Part shown: piece after piece, positions 8,708 through 17,289 of the stretch
Layout of the letters: every line of letters begins with the position of its first letter
How positions within the stretch are numbered: the stretch's first letter is position 1
The notes under the pieces: generated by a model
The model's input: only the letters and a program-made list of their open reading frames with translations
Told to the model about the DNA's origin: nothing
Databases searched by the model: none
Source: Lachnospiraceae bacterium
GTDB taxonomy: Bacteria; Bacillota; Clostridia; Lachnospirales; Lachnospiraceae
Length of the DNA stretch: 61,515 nucleotides
NCBI GenBank assembly: GCA_017469945.1
Contig: JAFUFI010000033.1
Span: 1 to 61,515, forward strand
Reading direction: 5' to 3'
Program-made: the position numbers and the translations under genes

Positions 8708-9654
8708 CAGTCTTCTTCCTCCTCTCCCCCGCGCTTTGCAAGGTTCTCCTGAAATCTCTTATATAATTCTTCAGCTGCATTGTATCCCATCTTCTTTTGA
8801 CGGAAGTTAACCGCCGCTGATTCGCAGATAACCGCAAGGTTACGGCCGGGTCTTATAGGAATGTTGTGGCTGGCAACCTTAACTCCGAGATACTCGGTGT
8901 AATTGTCCTCAAGACCTAATCTGTCGTAATCCTTATCCTTGTCCCAATCCTCCAAGTGGATTACAAGGTCGATCTGCTGATAATCCTTAACGCTTGATGC
9001 ACCGTAAAGAGCCTTAACGTCAACAATTCCGATACCTCGAAGCTCGATAAGATGCTTTGTAATATCCGGCGCCGTACCCATAAGGATCTCGTCGCTTATC
9101 TTTCTAAGCTCAACCGCGTCATCGGATACGAGTCTGTGTCCACGCTTTATAAGCTCAAGCGCCGCCTCAGATTTACCGATTCCGCTTTCGCCGGTAATAA
9201 GGACTCCCTGACCGTATACATCGATAAGTACGCCGTGTACGGTCATCATAGGGGCAAGCTGTTCATTGAGCCATCTGATGATCTCCGCGGTAAATGCGGA
9301 AGTTGCTTCGTTTGTAATAAAAACAGGGCGCCCTTTTTGTCTGGCTACTTCGAGGAAAATATCATTGGGCTTAAGATTTCTGCAAAAAACAATAGCAGGG
9401 ATCGGATACTCCATAAGCTTTTCAAAAGCTTCTCTTTGCTTTTCCGGAGTAAGAGCATTTTCCATATAGGAATACTCAACATAGCCGATTATCTGGATAC
9501 GGGCTGCATCGAAATATTCATAATATCCCGCAATCTGAAGCGCGGGTCTGTTAATGTCGGGCTCGTGTATCCTTATCTTCTCGATATCTATCTCGGGAGT
9601 AAGGTTTTCGAGCTTCATTTTCTCTACTACTTTTGTAAGTTTAACTGTAGCCAT
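8707..9654 (-). CDS. hprK: HPr kinase/phosphorylase
   Basis: HprK adds or removes phosphate on Ser46 of HPr and Crh depending on fructose-bisphosphate, ATP and phosphate, and so drives carbon-catabolite repression. The N-terminal domain spans about residues 1-130. The C-terminal catalytic domain carries the conserved His140 ('VHGVLIDVYG'), the Walker A 'GESGIGKS' at 155-162, 'VSDDAVEL', and the signature around 'ELRGIGIVDV'. The 315-residue length is usual. The operon also encodes a Ser46-bearing HPr-like protein (4765-5022), a likely substrate. It follows uvrC by 63 bases and overlaps the glucokinase start. Confidence 0.96.
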   Translation of the reverse strand: MATVKLTKVVEKMKLENLTPEIDIEKIRIHEPDINRPALQIAGYYEYFDAARIQIIGYVEYSYMENALTPEKQREAFEKLMEYPIPAIVFCRNLKPNDIFLEVARQKGRPVFITNEATSAFTAEIIRWLNEQLAPMMTVHGVLIDVYGQGVLITGESGIGKSEAALELIKRGHRLVSDDAVELRKISDEILMGTAPDITKHLIELRGIGIVDVKALYGASSVKDYQQIDLVIHLEDWDKDKDYDRLGLEDNYTEYLGVKVASHNIPIRPGRNLAVICESAAVNFRQKKMGYNAAEELYKRFQENLAKRGGEEEED

Positions 9655-9717
9655 TTTGTCACCCCATGCCTTTCATAGTGTATCTTGTTATTTTATCATA
9701 TAACCGCATTAAAAGCA

Positions 9718-11580
9718 TTACTTTGATCGGAAGAATTCAACAACCGCTTTTGCGGCAGCCGGATTAAACTCAGGGATAGTTGCTATTTCCTCCTCAGAGG
9801 CAGAAGCAATATCCGACAGATTTGCAAAATGCCTCATCAGCGCCTTTCTTCTTGCGGGGCCTACTCCCGGGATATCATCAAGAATCGACTTAACCTGAGT
9901 CTTGCTCCTAAGGGACTTATGGTACTCTATAGCAAATCTGTGGGCCTCATCCTGGATCCTTGTAACCAGCTTAAAGCCTTCGGAATGTATATCTATAGGT
10001 AGTTCAACATTGTTGAAGTATATTCCCCTGGTCCTGTGGTAATCATCCTTAACCATACCGCAGACGGGTACATTAAGTCCGAGCTCGTCCAAAACTTCAA
10101 GGGCTATATTGACCTGTCCTCTTCCTCCGTCCATAAGGAGAAGATCGGGGAACCTTGAAAAGCTTCCGTACTCGGAGCCCAGATTCTTTTTTGCAAGCTC
10201 AGCGCTTTCTTCCATTCCATGGGTAAAGCGCCTTGTCAGGGCCTCTCTCATGCAGGCGTAGTCGTCGGGTCCGGCCACCGTCTTTATCCTGAATTTCCGA
10301 TAGTCGCTCTTTTTTGGCTTTCCTTTTTCAAATACAACCATAGATGCAACATTTTCGAATCCGTTGGTATTTGAAATATCAAAAGCCTCCATACGGTCTG
10401 CATTTTCAAGTCCAAGTAGAGAAGCTATCTCCTTGACGGCTCCGATAGTACGTCCTTCCTCGCGCTTAAGCTTTTCTCTGTCCTGGGTAAGGATGATCTC
10501 GGCGTTATGGGCCGCAAGTTCTACAAGCTTCTCCTTGCTTCCCGCCTTGGGAACCCTGATATAAACCCTTGCTCCCCGCCTTTCGCTCAGCCATTTTTCA
10601 ATAAGCTCGGCATCCTCTATATCATACTGAAGCATTAATTCCTTCGGTAAAAAAGGCGTTCCTGCGTAAAACTGTTTGACGAATTCCTGTAAGATCTGTC
10701 CGGGCTCATCCTCCGACACATGCGTCATATAATAGTGTTCTCTTCCGATAAGCTTTCCGTCTCTTACAAAGAAGACCTGTACGACAACATCCTCCTTGTC
10801 CTTACTAAGAGCAATTACATCCTTATCATCGCCCTCATTGTCCGTGATCTTTTGCTTTTGGGCTACAGATTTAACGCTGGCATGCAGGTCCCTGTATCTG
10901 GCGGCTTCCTCGAATTCAAGATTCTCAGAGGCTCTGTTCATCCTGTCCTCAAGATCCTTTAAAACCGGCTTATAATTCCCGTTTAGAAAGTCCAGTGCTC
11001 CCGCTACCTGCTCTTTATACTGCTGTGCCGTAACATATCCCTGACAGGGCGCAGTACACTGACCTATATGGTAGTTAAGGCAGGGTCTTTCAAGACCTAT
11101 ATCTCTCGGAAGAGTCTTATTGCAGGTACGCAACATATAAATCTTATTGAGCAGCTCTATCGTATCCTTCACCGCTCCTGCGCTGCTATAAGGACCAAAG
11201 TACTTAGACTTATCCTTTTTCATCGTCCTCGAAAACATCACTCTCGGGAACTCATCACCGACGGTTACCTTGATATAGGGGTAAGTCTTGTCATCCTTAA
11301 GAAGTGTATTATACTTAGGCGAGTGTTCCTTGATGAGATTATTCTCAAGTACAAGAGCCTCAAGCTCAGAATCTGTAACTATATATTCAAAATGGTCAAT
11401 AAGGGAGATCATCTGATCTATCGCCGGGCCTCTTCCCACGTTAGCTCTAAAGTATGAGCGCACACGATTGTGGAGATTAACGGCTTTTCCCACGTAAAGA
11501 ACGCCTCCGGCTGCATCTCGCATGATGTATACCCCTGGGCTGTTCGGGAGTTTTTTAAGTTCTTCCTTAACATCAAACAT
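9718..11580 (-). CDS. uvrC: Excinuclease ABC subunit C
   Basis: UvrC makes the two incisions around damaged DNA in nucleotide excision repair. The 620-residue protein has the full domain order: a GIY-YIG nuclease at about 12-95 ('[20 protein letters not shown]') for the 3' cut, a UVR motif near 205-240 that binds UvrB, an RNase H-like nuclease for the 5' cut ('[12 protein letters not shown]'), and a C-terminal helix-hairpin-helix pair ('[14 protein letters not shown]'). Nothing is missing. It is the first gene of the leftward operon leading to hprK, with an extended -10 promoter just upstream. Confidence 0.97.
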   Translation of the reverse strand: MFDVKEELKKLPNSPGVYIMRDAAGGVLYVGKAVNLHNRVRSYFRANVGRGPAIDQMISLIDHFEYIVTDSELEALVLENNLIKEHSPKYNTLLKDDKTYPYIKVTVGDEFPRVMFSRTMKKDKSKYFGPYSSAGAVKDTIELLNKIYMLRTCNKTLPRDIGLERPCLNYHIGQCTAPCQGYVTAQQYKEQVAGALDFLNGNYKPVLKDLEDRMNRASENLEFEEAARYRDLHASVKSVAQKQKITDNEGDDKDVIALSKDKEDVVVQVFFVRDGKLIGREHYYMTHVSEDEPGQILQEFVKQFYAGTPFLPKELMLQYDIEDAELIEKWLSERRGARVYIRVPKAGSKEKLVELAAHNAEIILTQDREKLKREEGRTIGAVKEIASLLGLENADRMEAFDISNTNGFENVASMVVFEKGKPKKSDYRKFRIKTVAGPDDYACMREALTRRFTHGMEESAELAKKNLGSEYGSFSRFPDLLLMDGGRGQVNIALEVLDELGLNVPVCGMVKDDYHRTRGIYFNNVELPIDIHSEGFKLVTRIQDEAHRFAIEYHKSLRSKTQVKSILDDIPGVGPARRKALMRHFANLSDIASASEEEIATIPEFNPAAAKAVVEFFRSK

Positions 11581-11604
11581 AGTTCGTATCCTTTATATTT
11601 AACT

Positions 11605-11633
11605 ATTCTACCATAGATTGTAAGGAGGACTAA
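11605..11633 (-). promoter_or_regulatory. Probable promoter of the uvrC operon
   Basis: On the minus strand, an extended -10 (TGGTAGAAT) lies 24 bases before the uvrC start. The matching -35 is poor, so this is a tentative call based on the -10 alone. Confidence 0.4.
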
Positions 11634-11647
11634 GATTTTTCGATTAA

Positions 11648-11676
11648 TTGACAGAAGTTTTTTTATTTCTTATAAT
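11648..11676 (+). promoter_or_regulatory. Consensus promoter of trmB
   Basis: TTGACA at 11648-11653, a 17-base spacer and TATAAT at 11671-11676 match the housekeeping sigma consensus exactly. The promoter lies 40 bases before the trmB start codon. Confidence 0.85.
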
Positions 11677-11715
11677 GCACTAGTATTTTAAAGATGTTTT
11701 CAAACGGAGATCATT

Positions 11716-12366
11716 ATGCGCTTACGCAATATAACGGGCTGTCAGGAAATGATAGCGGACAGTAAATATGTAGTAGATGAAAGCGAGCTCGAGAAATGCC
11801 CGGGTACCTGGCATGAACGATTCGGCAACAACAATCCCATACGCATTGAGATCGGTATGGGTAAGGGACGTTTCATCCATGACCTTGCATCTCTCAATCC
11901 CGATGTAAACTATATCGGGATTGAGAAGTATTCCGCTGTTCTCCTCAGAGCCGTCCAGAAAATGGAAGAAGACGAAAAGCCTAACCTTATTTTCCTCCGT
12001 ATGGATGCGGAAGATATCGCGAAGGTTTTTGCACCCGGTGAAGTCGACAGGATCTATCTTAATTTCTCCGATCCCTGGCCTAAGGACAGACACGCAAAAA
12101 GACGTCTCCCTTCAAGACAGTTTCTCGCAAGATACGATAAAATCTTAAAGGAAGACGGCTGTATTGAGTTTAAGACCGACAATCGCGGGCTTTTTGATTT
12201 TGCAGTTGAGGAACTCGAACCCGCCGGATGGACTGCTGATTATATTACCTACGACCTTCATAACGACTCAAAGCTTATGGGGGGCAACGTTATGACCGAA
12301 TACGAGGAGAAATTCTCCAGCCAGGGCAACCCAATCTGCAAGTATTGTATAAGAAGGGATAAATAA
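11716..12366 (+). CDS. trmB: tRNA (guanine-N7)-methyltransferase
   Basis: TrmB methylates G46 in the variable loop of tRNAs, using S-adenosylmethionine. The Rossmann-type methyltransferase core shows 'IEIGMGKGRF' (SAM-binding glycine loop), 'NYIGIEKYSAV', 'YLNFSDPWPKDRHAKRRL' with the family signature, and a C-terminal 'ETDN'-like motif seen here as 'FKTDN'. The 216 residues match the firmicute form. It is transcribed rightward, divergent from uvrC, from a perfect consensus promoter, and ends at a bidirectional terminator. Confidence 0.96.
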   Translation: MRLRNITGCQEMIADSKYVVDESELEKCPGTWHERFGNNNPIRIEIGMGKGRFIHDLASLNPDVNYIGIEKYSAVLLRAVQKMEEDEKPNLIFLRMDAEDIAKVFAPGEVDRIYLNFSDPWPKDRHAKRRLPSRQFLARYDKILKEDGCIEFKTDNRGLFDFAVEELEPAGWTADYITYDLHNDSKLMGGNVMTEYEEKFSSQGNPICKYCIRRDK

Positions 12367-12424
12367 GGACAGCCGGAATTAGAATCCAGTTAAGTTTTCT
12401 TAAACAGATTTGTCGCATATAAAT

Positions 12425-12453
12425 AGCGGGCCGTTTTTATTCCGGCCCGCTTT
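12425..12453. terminator. Bidirectional terminator between trmB and the carboxypeptidase gene
   Basis: Arms 12425-12433 and 12443-12451 pair perfectly between two convergent genes. The T-runs are short on both sides. Confidence 0.65.
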
Positions 12454-12456
12454 AGC

Positions 12457-14067
12457 TTATCTGAACTTATGAATCCTGTTTTTCTTGGGACTCATACTTT
12501 TGTTTACTTTTCTTCGTCCCGATGTTCGCCTTCTGGATTCCGCCTTAAACTCTGCCTTATGTCTTTTGGCTTCTTCATGGATTCCTACATGTCGTACTTT
12601 ATTCTTTCTCTTTCTTCGTTCTCTTCTCCAGTTTGCCCTCCAATTTGGGTGAAGCTTTCTATACCTTACCATCCCCTTTATAGCAAGGAAAAGCAGCGTG
12701 CCTCCTCCTCCGAATATCAGCACGTACCTTGCTATCTTTACGATATTGATAAAGATAACTCTCTGCTCCTCCGGGATTATCGGCTCTTCCTTTTCGGCGC
12801 TTACGGAAGCGGGAATCTCGTCAAAGGTATATCCCGCATTGTCGTCGGGAGTTGCAAAGTCTACCGAAGCTGTTCCAAGGAATCTTCCGTGATATGAATA
12901 CGTTATCAGAGCAGCTTCCGTTTCGCTCTCCGTCTCATAAGAAATGTCAGATTCGATATCACCAAAGGGTACTGTCTTCGGGAGCATAATATAATCATTT
13001 TTGTTTAGCGCAAGGATCGGTTCCGAGTTTCCAAAGACATCCACCCCGGTGTAGAAAGAGCCCTTTGTACTGATATTGTACCTTGTCTCGGTTTCGGATA
13101 TATTAACCTTATCAAAGTTCGAAAAGCCGTAATCAAAAAGCGAGATCGTATCTACATACTGATTGGGGTTTACATCATTCATCACAACGCAGATCAGTCT
13201 TACCCCGTCTTTTTCCGCTCCGCTTACGAGGCAGTAGCCCGCATCCTCAGTATGTCCGGTCTTTCCGCCGATAAAGTACTGATACTCGTACTTACGGCCT
13301 TTAACCATTTCATTGGTTGAGTTTTCTATAATCTCATCCTTTTGCTTGGCACTTGGATATATATGGAGTCTCGGCATTATTGAAATGCTCCTGAGGCTCT
13401 CATTTTCAAGGAAAGCCCGACCGATAAGCGCCATATCGTATGCGCTTGTGTAGTGTTCATCATCCGGAAGTCCATTAGGGTTTACAAAGTTTGAATCAGT
13501 GCAACCAAGATCAGCCGCCTTTTCATTCATCATCTTTGCAAAGCTCTCCCTGTCCCCACCGATATGCTCTGCTATGGCGAAAGAGCATTCATTTGCTGAG
13601 CGGATAAGGATGGCCTGTATACACTCATATACCGTCATCTCCTCTCCGGGATCGATAGCAACATGGTTAGAGTTTCTCGGAGTATCAAACACAGCATCAT
13701 ATGAAAATGAAACCATCTCATTGGGGTCGGAATTTTCCGATGCCACAAGACATGTTAACATCTTCGTCGTAGAGGCAGGATACTCCTTTAAATGGATGTT
13801 TTTCTCGTAGAGGATCATCCCCGTTCCGGCATCCATCAAAATAGCGGCCTGCGCGCCGACCTCCGGGCCTTGCGGCCAATTGGCCGTTTCGTTTGAAGCA
13901 ACCGGAAGGGCCTTATTTGCGGCAAGCTTTTGCTCATCGGTTTCCGCAAACGACAAAAGGGGACAGAAAACTGTCCCTGCAAAAACTGATAAAAGTCCTA
14001 CTGCTACAGTCCTTATCAGACTAAGCCTTATTTTGTTTGATCTTATTTTGAAATCTAATTTACTCAA
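12457..14067 (-). CDS. D-alanyl-D-alanine carboxypeptidase (class C-type low-molecular-weight PBP)
   Basis: This serine peptidase trims the terminal D-Ala from peptidoglycan stem peptides outside the cell. An N-terminal signal or anchor (about 18-42) is followed by the penicillin-binding domain with the motifs SxxK ('STTK', Ser99-Lys102), SxN ('SAN', near 157) and KTG ('GGKTGHT'). After a beta-rich linker there is a second membrane helix near 445-468 and then a very basic C-terminal tail rich in Arg and Lys (about 70 residues). A cytoplasmic basic tail is longer than in most DacA/DacF proteins and could bind nucleic acid or phospholipid head groups. It overlaps the upstream membrane-protein gene by eight bases. 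Confidence 0.92.
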   Translation of the reverse strand: MSKLDFKIRSNKIRLSLIRTVAVGLLSVFAGTVFCPLLSFAETDEQKLAANKALPVASNETANWPQGPEVGAQAAILMDAGTGMILYEKNIHLKEYPASTTKMLTCLVASENSDPNEMVSFSYDAVFDTPRNSNHVAIDPGEEMTVYECIQAILIRSANECSFAIAEHIGGDRESFAKMMNEKAADLGCTDSNFVNPNGLPDDEHYTSAYDMALIGRAFLENESLRSISIMPRLHIYPSAKQKDEIIENSTNEMVKGRKYEYQYFIGGKTGHTEDAGYCLVSGAEKDGVRLICVVMNDVNPNQYVDTISLFDYGFSNFDKVNISETETRYNISTKGSFYTGVDVFGNSEPILALNKNDYIMLPKTVPFGDIESDISYETESETEAALITYSYHGRFLGTASVDFATPDDNAGYTFDEIPASVSAEKEEPIIPEEQRVIFINIVKIARYVLIFGGGGTLLFLAIKGMVRYRKLHPNWRANWRRERRKRKNKVRHVGIHEEAKRHKAEFKAESRRRTSGRRKVNKSMSPKKNRIHKFR

Positions 14068-14770
14068 AACGAAACCACTTTTTAATCCGTTTACCTACAA
14101 ACTCAATAACAGGCCCGAGAGTCAGGGCCATAAGTATAGTTGCAATGTACCATTTGCTGCCGAAGGCAAAAGCGATAAGTATCAGCGCAGCATCATAAAG
14201 GATCCTCACAAACTTAATGGGAACTTTTTTAATCTTTGACCATACCATAAAAGGTATTGCGTCGCATGGCGATACGCCCAGTCCGGAATCCATATACAAC
14301 GCCGCAAAAAATACAAATGCAGCAAGGGCTAAGATAAGTACGATTATTCTTATATAGAGATATTCATTGCTAAAATGCGGAACAACCTTTGCCCCTTCCG
14401 CCGCTGCCTCGGGGTATTCCAGTATCTTCGCAGGCAGGATCTTAACCCAAAGCCATGTAAAAAAGTCGCAAAGATAACCGATAAATACCATATTTGCTAC
14501 CGTTCCAAAGCCTATATTGTCAGCGCCAAGTAAGATCACAATAATAAGCAGCACAATATTCAATATAAGCTGCCATGTACCAAGGGATAAACCGATCTTT
14601 GCGCTTATGGCGAGGTTCATATTGGTAAAAGTATCTGTTCCCCAGTCGACAAGTCTGAGCCAGGAGAGGGTAAAGCCCATCATAAAAACACCAAGTAACA
14701 TCGGGGGAAGCTGCTTTTTAAGATTCTTCCCTTTGTAAAAGCCCTGTATGAGCGATTTAATTTTATTCAT
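14060..14770 (-). CDS. YczE/YitT-like integral membrane protein
   Basis: The protein has about five or six membrane helices and the repeated pattern 'G(T/A)xP(W)D' / 'GVSPCDA' that marks the YczE/YyaS group; no biochemical function is established for it. In Bacillus a YczE member affects lipopeptide production, but that does not transfer here. I chose the ATG at 14770 because the longer frame starts with GTG and adds 28 basic residues not typical of the family. It ends inside the carboxypeptidase start, so the two are co-transcribed. A paralogue is encoded at 41529-42233. Confidence 0.75.
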   Translation of the reverse strand: MNKIKSLIQGFYKGKNLKKQLPPMLLGVFMMGFTLSWLRLVDWGTDTFTNMNLAISAKIGLSLGTWQLILNIVLLIIVILLGADNIGFGTVANMVFIGYLCDFFTWLWVKILPAKILEYPEAAAEGAKVVPHFSNEYLYIRIIVLILALAAFVFFAALYMDSGLGVSPCDAIPFMVWSKIKKVPIKFVRILYDAALILIAFAFGSKWYIATILMALTLGPVIEFVGKRIKKWFRFE

Positions 14771-14850
14771 CTTCCTTAAACCTGTTCTTTTATATTTCCC
14801 CCGTCTTCTCCCCAAAAGCTTTCCGCTTAACCCTCTTTTAAACGCGCAAT

Positions 14851-14880
14851 ACACGGGCTGCCAAAACTGACAACCCGTGT
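14851..14880. terminator. Stem-loop after ftsH
   Basis: Seven-base arms (14851-14857 and 14874-14880) form a stem just after the ftsH stop codon. It lacks a good T-run on the minus strand, so it may be a partial terminator or an mRNA-stabilising 3' structure. Confidence 0.5.
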
Positions 14881-14889
14881 CTTAAATAA

Positions 14890-17154
14890 TTACATTTCTG
14901 AACCTGAAAATCTTCCGAGATTCTTTCCGTCATCCGGAGACTTGGGAGCTTCCCATTTGGGTTCCTCAGAAGGTTCTGCAGCCTTAGCCTCTGTCCCTTC
15001 TTCTGCCGTCTCGGCTTCTGCTTTCTCTTCATCCGCTTTTGCCTCAGGCTCACCAAAGGTTATATCCTTTATTCCATCACCTATGGTTATTTCCTCCGGC
15101 TTAACCTCTTTAGAAGCATCTTTATTCTCAGATTCTTTATTTTCTTCCTCAGGATCAGGGAGTCCCTTTTCCTTACGGAATATCTTCATGAATTCCTTGC
15201 CGGTAATAGTCTCTTTCTCGATAAGGTAAGCTGCGATCTTTTTAAGTATATCGATGTTTTCTCTAAGCATCGATAAAGCCTTTTCGTAGCTTTCCTTAAG
15301 GACTGCAGAAATTTCCTCATCCACCATAGCAGCGGTCTGATCGGAGCAGTTGAGTTCAACTCTTCCCTCAAGATATCTGCTCTCTACGGAAGCAAGTGCC
15401 ATAAGCCCGAACTTCTTGCTCATACCGTATCTGGTGATCATATCGCGTACCAATTCGGTGGCTTTTTCGATATCATTTGCCGCACCGGTGGTTACCGAAT
15501 CAAACATTATCTCTTCGGCAGCTCGTCCGCCCAAAAGGCTTACAATCCTGTCCTTAAGTTCAGCCTCGCTGTTTAAGTATTTCTCTTCCTCAGGAACGTT
15601 CATAACGTATCCGAGAGCACCCATTGTTCTCGGTACGATGGTAATCTTCTGAACGGGGTCGGAATTTTTCTGAAGAGCGCTGATAAGGGCGTGACCGACT
15701 TCATGGTAAGAAACAATCTTGCGCTCTTCGGGGCTCATAATGCGGTCTTTCTTTTCCTTGCCGACAAGTACCTGCTCAACTGCGGCGAAAAGATCCTGCT
15801 GATTAACGTACTCTCTCTTTTCCTTTACCGCATTGATGGCTGCTTCGTTGATCATATTTGCAAGATCTGAACCAACTGCACCACTGGTTGCAAGAGCGAT
15901 TGCGTCAAGGTCGACGGATTCATCCATCTTAACATCTTTTGCATGCACCTTAAGGATCTCAACTCTTCCCTTAAGATCGGGCTTGTCAACGATAATACGT
16001 CTGTCAAAGCGGCCCGGACGAAGAAGCGCTTTGTCGAGGATCTCAGGTCTGTTGGTAGCTCCAAGGATCAAAATACCCTTTGATGAATCGAAACCGTCCA
16101 TCTCCGAAAGGAGCTGGTTTAAAGTCTGCTCTCTTTCCTCGTTTCCTCCGCCGTATTTAGAATCACGGCTTCGTCCGATAGCGTCGATCTCGTCGATAAA
16201 TATTATACAGGGAGCGTTTTTATTGGCTTCCTTGAAAAGGTCTCGTACACGCGAAGCTCCGACACCGACATACAGCTCGATAAAGTCGGAACCCGTAAGA
16301 GAGAAGAAAGGAACGTGGGCTTCACCGGCAACAGCCTTAGCAAGAAGAGTTTTACCGGTTCCGGGAGGTCCTACAAGAAGAGCTCCCTTAGGAAGTCTCG
16401 CACCGATCTTTGTATATTTTGAAGGATCGTGCAGGAAATCTACAACTTCAACAAGAGATTCCTTTGCTTCATCCTCACCGGCTACATCGGCGAATGTAAC
16501 TCCGGTTTCCTTTTGTACATATACCTTTGCGTTGCTCTTTCCTACTCCCAAAGGCCCTGCGGAACCACCCATTCTTCGCATAAAGAACATAGCAAGAAGC
16601 CAAAGCAGTATAACAGGAAGTATTACTCCTACAAGGATTTCGGTAAAGAGACCCGAATTGTTGCTTACAACACGCTTTCCGAGTACGTTATGTTCCTCAA
16701 GTCTCGGAAGAAGCATCTCAAAGGTATCCATTACGTATGTCTGATAGATACGATCGTTCTCAACCTGAAGATTGTAGGAAGCAAGAGCCCATGTGGACTT
16801 ATTCTCAGCCTCTTTCTGCGCCTCTTCGTCAACTACAGCGTCAGCCTTAAGAGTAACGGTCATAAGAGCTTTCTCCGCGTTAAGTTCGATGGACTCGACC
16901 TTATCAGCGTCAAGATCCTTCAAAAACTCCGTATACTCTTTCTCTTTGTAGTTTCTTCCGCCGCTGAAAAACATGTTGTAAATCAGGAAGCCGAATGCTA
17001 CAAGGAGCAGTATGAATATTATCACCATCCATCCGCCGGGACGGGGGCTCTGGTTGTTTTGGTTATTTCTTCCGTTTCCTCCGCGGCCGGATCCGTTACC
17101 GGGCCCGCCGGATCCGGATGAGCCGTTTTCGTACTCGTTAAAATTGTTATCCAT
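14890..17154 (-). CDS. ftsH: ATP-dependent zinc metalloprotease FtsH
   Basis: FtsH is a hexameric membrane protease that extracts and degrades misfolded membrane proteins and short-lived regulators. Membrane helices lie at about 43-63 and 173-193 with an extracytoplasmic domain between. The AAA+ domain has Walker A 'GPPGTGKT' (262-269), Walker B 'IIFIDEID', the SRH arginines in 'RPGRFDRR', and the protease domain has the zinc site 'HEVGH' (484-488). At 754 residues it is about 100 longer than usual. The extra length is a 40-residue N-terminal stretch rich in Gly, Asn and Ser, and an acidic C-terminal tail of about 90 residues rich in Glu and Ala. A consensus-like promoter lies 60 bases upstream. 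Confidence 0.97.
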   Translation of the reverse strand: MDNNFNEYENGSSGSGGPGNGSGRGGNGRNNQNNQSPRPGGWMVIIFILLLVAFGFLIYNMFFSGGRNYKEKEYTEFLKDLDADKVESIELNAEKALMTVTLKADAVVDEEAQKEAENKSTWALASYNLQVENDRIYQTYVMDTFEMLLPRLEEHNVLGKRVVSNNSGLFTEILVGVILPVILLWLLAMFFMRRMGGSAGPLGVGKSNAKVYVQKETGVTFADVAGEDEAKESLVEVVDFLHDPSKYTKIGARLPKGALLVGPPGTGKTLLAKAVAGEAHVPFFSLTGSDFIELYVGVGASRVRDLFKEANKNAPCIIFIDEIDAIGRSRDSKYGGGNEEREQTLNQLLSEMDGFDSSKGILILGATNRPEILDKALLRPGRFDRRIIVDKPDLKGRVEILKVHAKDVKMDESVDLDAIALATSGAVGSDLANMINEAAINAVKEKREYVNQQDLFAAVEQVLVGKEKKDRIMSPEERKIVSYHEVGHALISALQKNSDPVQKITIVPRTMGALGYVMNVPEEEKYLNSEAELKDRIVSLLGGRAAEEIMFDSVTTGAANDIEKATELVRDMITRYGMSKKFGLMALASVESRYLEGRVELNCSDQTAAMVDEEISAVLKESYEKALSMLRENIDILKKIAAYLIEKETITGKEFMKIFRKEKGLPDPEEENKESENKDASKEVKPEEITIGDGIKDITFGEPEAKADEEKAEAETAEEGTEAKAAEPSEEPKWEAPKSPDDGKNLGRFSGSEM

Positions 17155-17213
17155 TATCGTCCTCTGCTTATATTATTAATCGTTTCAGGCTCAAAAAGCG
17201 CCTTGCACATTTC

Positions 17214-17242
17214 ATTATATTTACAGAAAAATTATTAGGCAA
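17214..17242 (-). promoter_or_regulatory. Promoter of ftsH
   Basis: On the minus strand, TTGCCT, a 17-base spacer and TATAAT lie about 60 bases before the ftsH start. Confidence 0.7.
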
Positions 17243-17289
17243 TACTTATTTTATGAAAAAAGAGTGAAAAAAGTATTACTAATTCAGGC

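Noticed and set aside
15833..16744. A 303-codon open frame on the + strand inside ftsH
   Set aside because: It is a mirror of the AAA+ coding strand with an unnatural Arg/Ser/Pro-rich composition.
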